Of a stretch of DNA of 6,992 nt, positions 6,147-6,992 are shown piece by piece; the stretch's first letter is position 1, and each line of letters opens with the position of its first letter. This DNA is from an uncultured Eubacteriales bacterium. GTDB lineage: Bacteria > Bacillota_A > Clostridia > Oscillospirales > Oscillospiraceae. A program made the translations under genes and the position numbers. The DNA is taken from NCBI GenBank assembly GCA_949742895.1, contig CATJRT010000266.1, positions 1 through 6,992 of the forward strand, written 5' to 3'. Under the pieces are notes generated by a model. The model saw only the letters and a list, made by a program, of their open reading frames with translations. It searched no databases and was not told where the DNA came from.

Positions 6147-6472
6147 CAAAAGACCTCCAGTACGCGGCGCAGATAGAACACGAAGAAAAACAGGCTCAGA
6201 GCGCCGTAGCCCAGGCCCAGCAACAGCTCGTGACGTTTTTTCAGCTTCGCGTACTTGGCCAGCATCCCTGTGGCCATCATGCCGAACATTACCGTCCACA
6301 CGGCATAGTCCACGCTGTTTTGGAAAATGGCGTGGAGTACACTGATGAGGGAGCACAGCAACACCCCAGCATTGAGGGAGATGGAATTGGCGCGGTCCAG
6401 CGCCTCCACCTCAACAAAATCCCTGTCGTTGTTTTCCGCACGGCTTTTTGCCAGGATTTCTTCTTTATCCAT
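6146..6472 (-). CDS. Small membrane protein resembling DUF6442
   Basis: The 108-residue product starts with a charged cytoplasmic-looking segment, MDKEEILAKSRAENNDRDFVEVEALDRA (1-28). Three hydrophobic segments follow (about 32-51, 57-74 and 83-101), with the basic loop KLKKRHELL between the second and third. The EEILAKSRAENN opening and KRRHEL-like loop resemble DUF6442 proteins, which are often found beside small XRE regulators; this recognition is from memory and unsearched. Function is unknown; a partner, sensor or immunity-like role with the regulator is only speculation. It is the first gene of the leftward operon. ATG 6470-6472 has GGGAGG 8 nt upstream, and its TGA overlaps the regulator's ATG by one base. 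Confidence 0.85.
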   Translation of the reverse strand: MDKEEILAKSRAENNDRDFVEVEALDRANSISLNAGVLLCSLISVLHAIFQNSVDYAVWTVMFGMMATGMLAKYAKLKKRHELLLGLGYGALSLFFFVFYLRRVLEVF

Positions 6473-6504
6473 GGTCCAGACCTCCCAATCACATTGCTAA
6501 GTTT

Positions 6505-6535
6505 ACTTGGTATCGCTATTATAACATTACCAAGT
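6505..6535. promoter_or_regulatory. Perfect inverted repeat ACTTGGTA/TACCAAGT, likely XRE operator
   Basis: ACTTGGTA (6505-6512) and TACCAAGT (6528-6535) are exact reverse complements, separated by 15 bp. One half-site lies inside the -35/-10 spacer, the other at the predicted transcription start, and the -10 box (6518-6523) lies between them. A repressor bound here would block polymerase directly. The regulator encoded second in this operon is the best candidate. Confidence 0.75.
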
Positions 6536-6546
6536 TTTGTTGTCAA
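6518..6546 (-). promoter_or_regulatory. Consensus extended -10 promoter of the XRE/membrane-protein operon
   Basis: On the minus strand a perfect TTGACA (6541-6546) is separated by 17 bp from a perfect TATAAT (6518-6523), with a TGn extension directly before the -10. Transcription should begin near 6511, leaving a short leader of about 39 nt before the ATG at 6472. Such a strong promoter usually needs a repressor, which fits the inverted repeat over it. Confidence 0.92.
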
Positions 6547-6626
6547 ACTGTAGGGGGACGGTTTGCAGAATTTTATTTCCGCTTTTCAAGCCAGTGTTTT
6601 CGTGGAGGTGTATTTAGAAATTAGGG

Positions 6627-6655
6627 TTGACAAATGGATTTAGTTCTGTTATAGT
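6627..6655 (+). promoter_or_regulatory. Sigma-A promoter of the tRNA-Ala genes
   Basis: TTGACA (6627-6632), a 17-bp spacer and TATAGT (6650-6655) with a TGn extension form a strong promoter. Transcription would begin near 6662, about 28 nt before the first tRNA. No comparable promoter or terminator is evident before the second tRNA, so the two are probably transcribed together. The stretch from 6547 to 6626 shows no other recognisable feature. Confidence 0.85.
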
Positions 6656-6689
6656 ATCACTTGCATTGAGCGGATGGCTTAACAAACAT

Positions 6690-6765
<76 letters not shown>

Positions 6766-6913
6766 TTGTGATTTATCATGAACAAAAGGACGCATCTCTT
6801 TCCTGCATTTGGAGTGTAGTCTAGTTGGGGCGAAAGTTACCAGTAAGACTCCTCCACACTGTACAAAACTGAATAACGCAGAAATCCAGGTATATCAAGG
6901 GTTTCAAGACTAT
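6766..6913 (+). other. 148-bp spacer between the tRNA-Ala genes, with long hairpin and rRNA-spacer-like stretch
   Basis: The spacer contains a hairpin at 6813-6860. AGTGT (6813-6817) pairs with ACACT (6856-6860) and AGTCT (6818-6822) with AGACT (6846-6850), with CCTCC bulged out on the 3' side. After one A/A mismatch the inner stem pairs 6824-6828 with 6840-6844, closing an 11-nt loop. Next, GTACAAAACTGAATAACGCA (6861-6880) resembles sequence common in Firmicute rRNA-operon spacers. No coding region or clear promoter is seen. The hairpin might mark a processing site; this is inference. Confidence 0.45.
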
Positions 6914-6989
<76 letters not shown>

Positions 6990-6992
6990 AGA

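Noticed and set aside
6147..6356. N-terminal extension of the XRE regulator to 6356.
   Set aside because: The added 70 residues are out-of-frame reading of the upstream membrane-protein gene; ATG 6144-6146 has its own GGAGG site and matches the start of the fold.

Overview
The window looks like chromosomal DNA from a GC-rich Clostridia-type Firmicute, most plausibly an Oscillospiraceae-like gut bacterium (Flavonifractor/Intestinimonas type). This placement is inference. It rests on strong GGAGG-type ribosome binding sites, consensus sigma-A promoters, a lipoprotein signal ending in a clostridial-style Leu-Cys-Ala-Cys lipobox, GC-rich codon use, and the mix of families present. No phage, transposase or CRISPR genes are visible.

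Left block (1-1971, minus strand): a three-gene operon is read leftward from a promoter at 1943-1971. The order is a WecG/TagA/CpsF (GT26) glycosyltransferase, a DJ-1/PfpI family protein and 5-formyltetrahydrofolate cyclo-ligase. The last two share an ATGA stop/start overlap. A strong hairpin at the left edge (3-33) looks like the terminator of a rightward gene outside the window, possibly shared.

Centre (1972-2368): a long gene-free stretch. It holds an imperfect but strong hairpin and short direct repeats, then a near-perfect sigma-A promoter (2240-2268) and a leader of about 95 nt. A short repeated motif occurs in both the promoter spacer and the leader.

Central block (2369-5320, plus strand): a complete three-part ABC importer made of a lipoprotein substrate-binding protein (COG2984/PF04392, TrpX-like), a permease (COG4120) and an ATPase (COG1101). 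A stable hairpin lies between the binding-protein and permease genes, and a good rho-independent terminator follows the ATPase. The family is linked to aromatic amino acid, especially tryptophan, uptake, but the substrate here is not proven.

Right block (5319-6546, minus strand): a compact four-gene operon reads leftward from a consensus extended -10 promoter. It encodes a small three-helix membrane protein resembling DUF6442, a 68-residue XRE-family repressor, a second small three-helix membrane protein and a GRAM/PH-like protein. The promoter's -10 box lies between two perfect inverted ACTTGGTA half-sites, which suggests autorepression. This is the least characterised system in the window.

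Right edge (6627-6992): a promoter and two identical tRNA-Ala(GGC) genes, separated by a 148-bp spacer that contains a long hairpin and a stretch resembling rRNA-operon spacer sequence.
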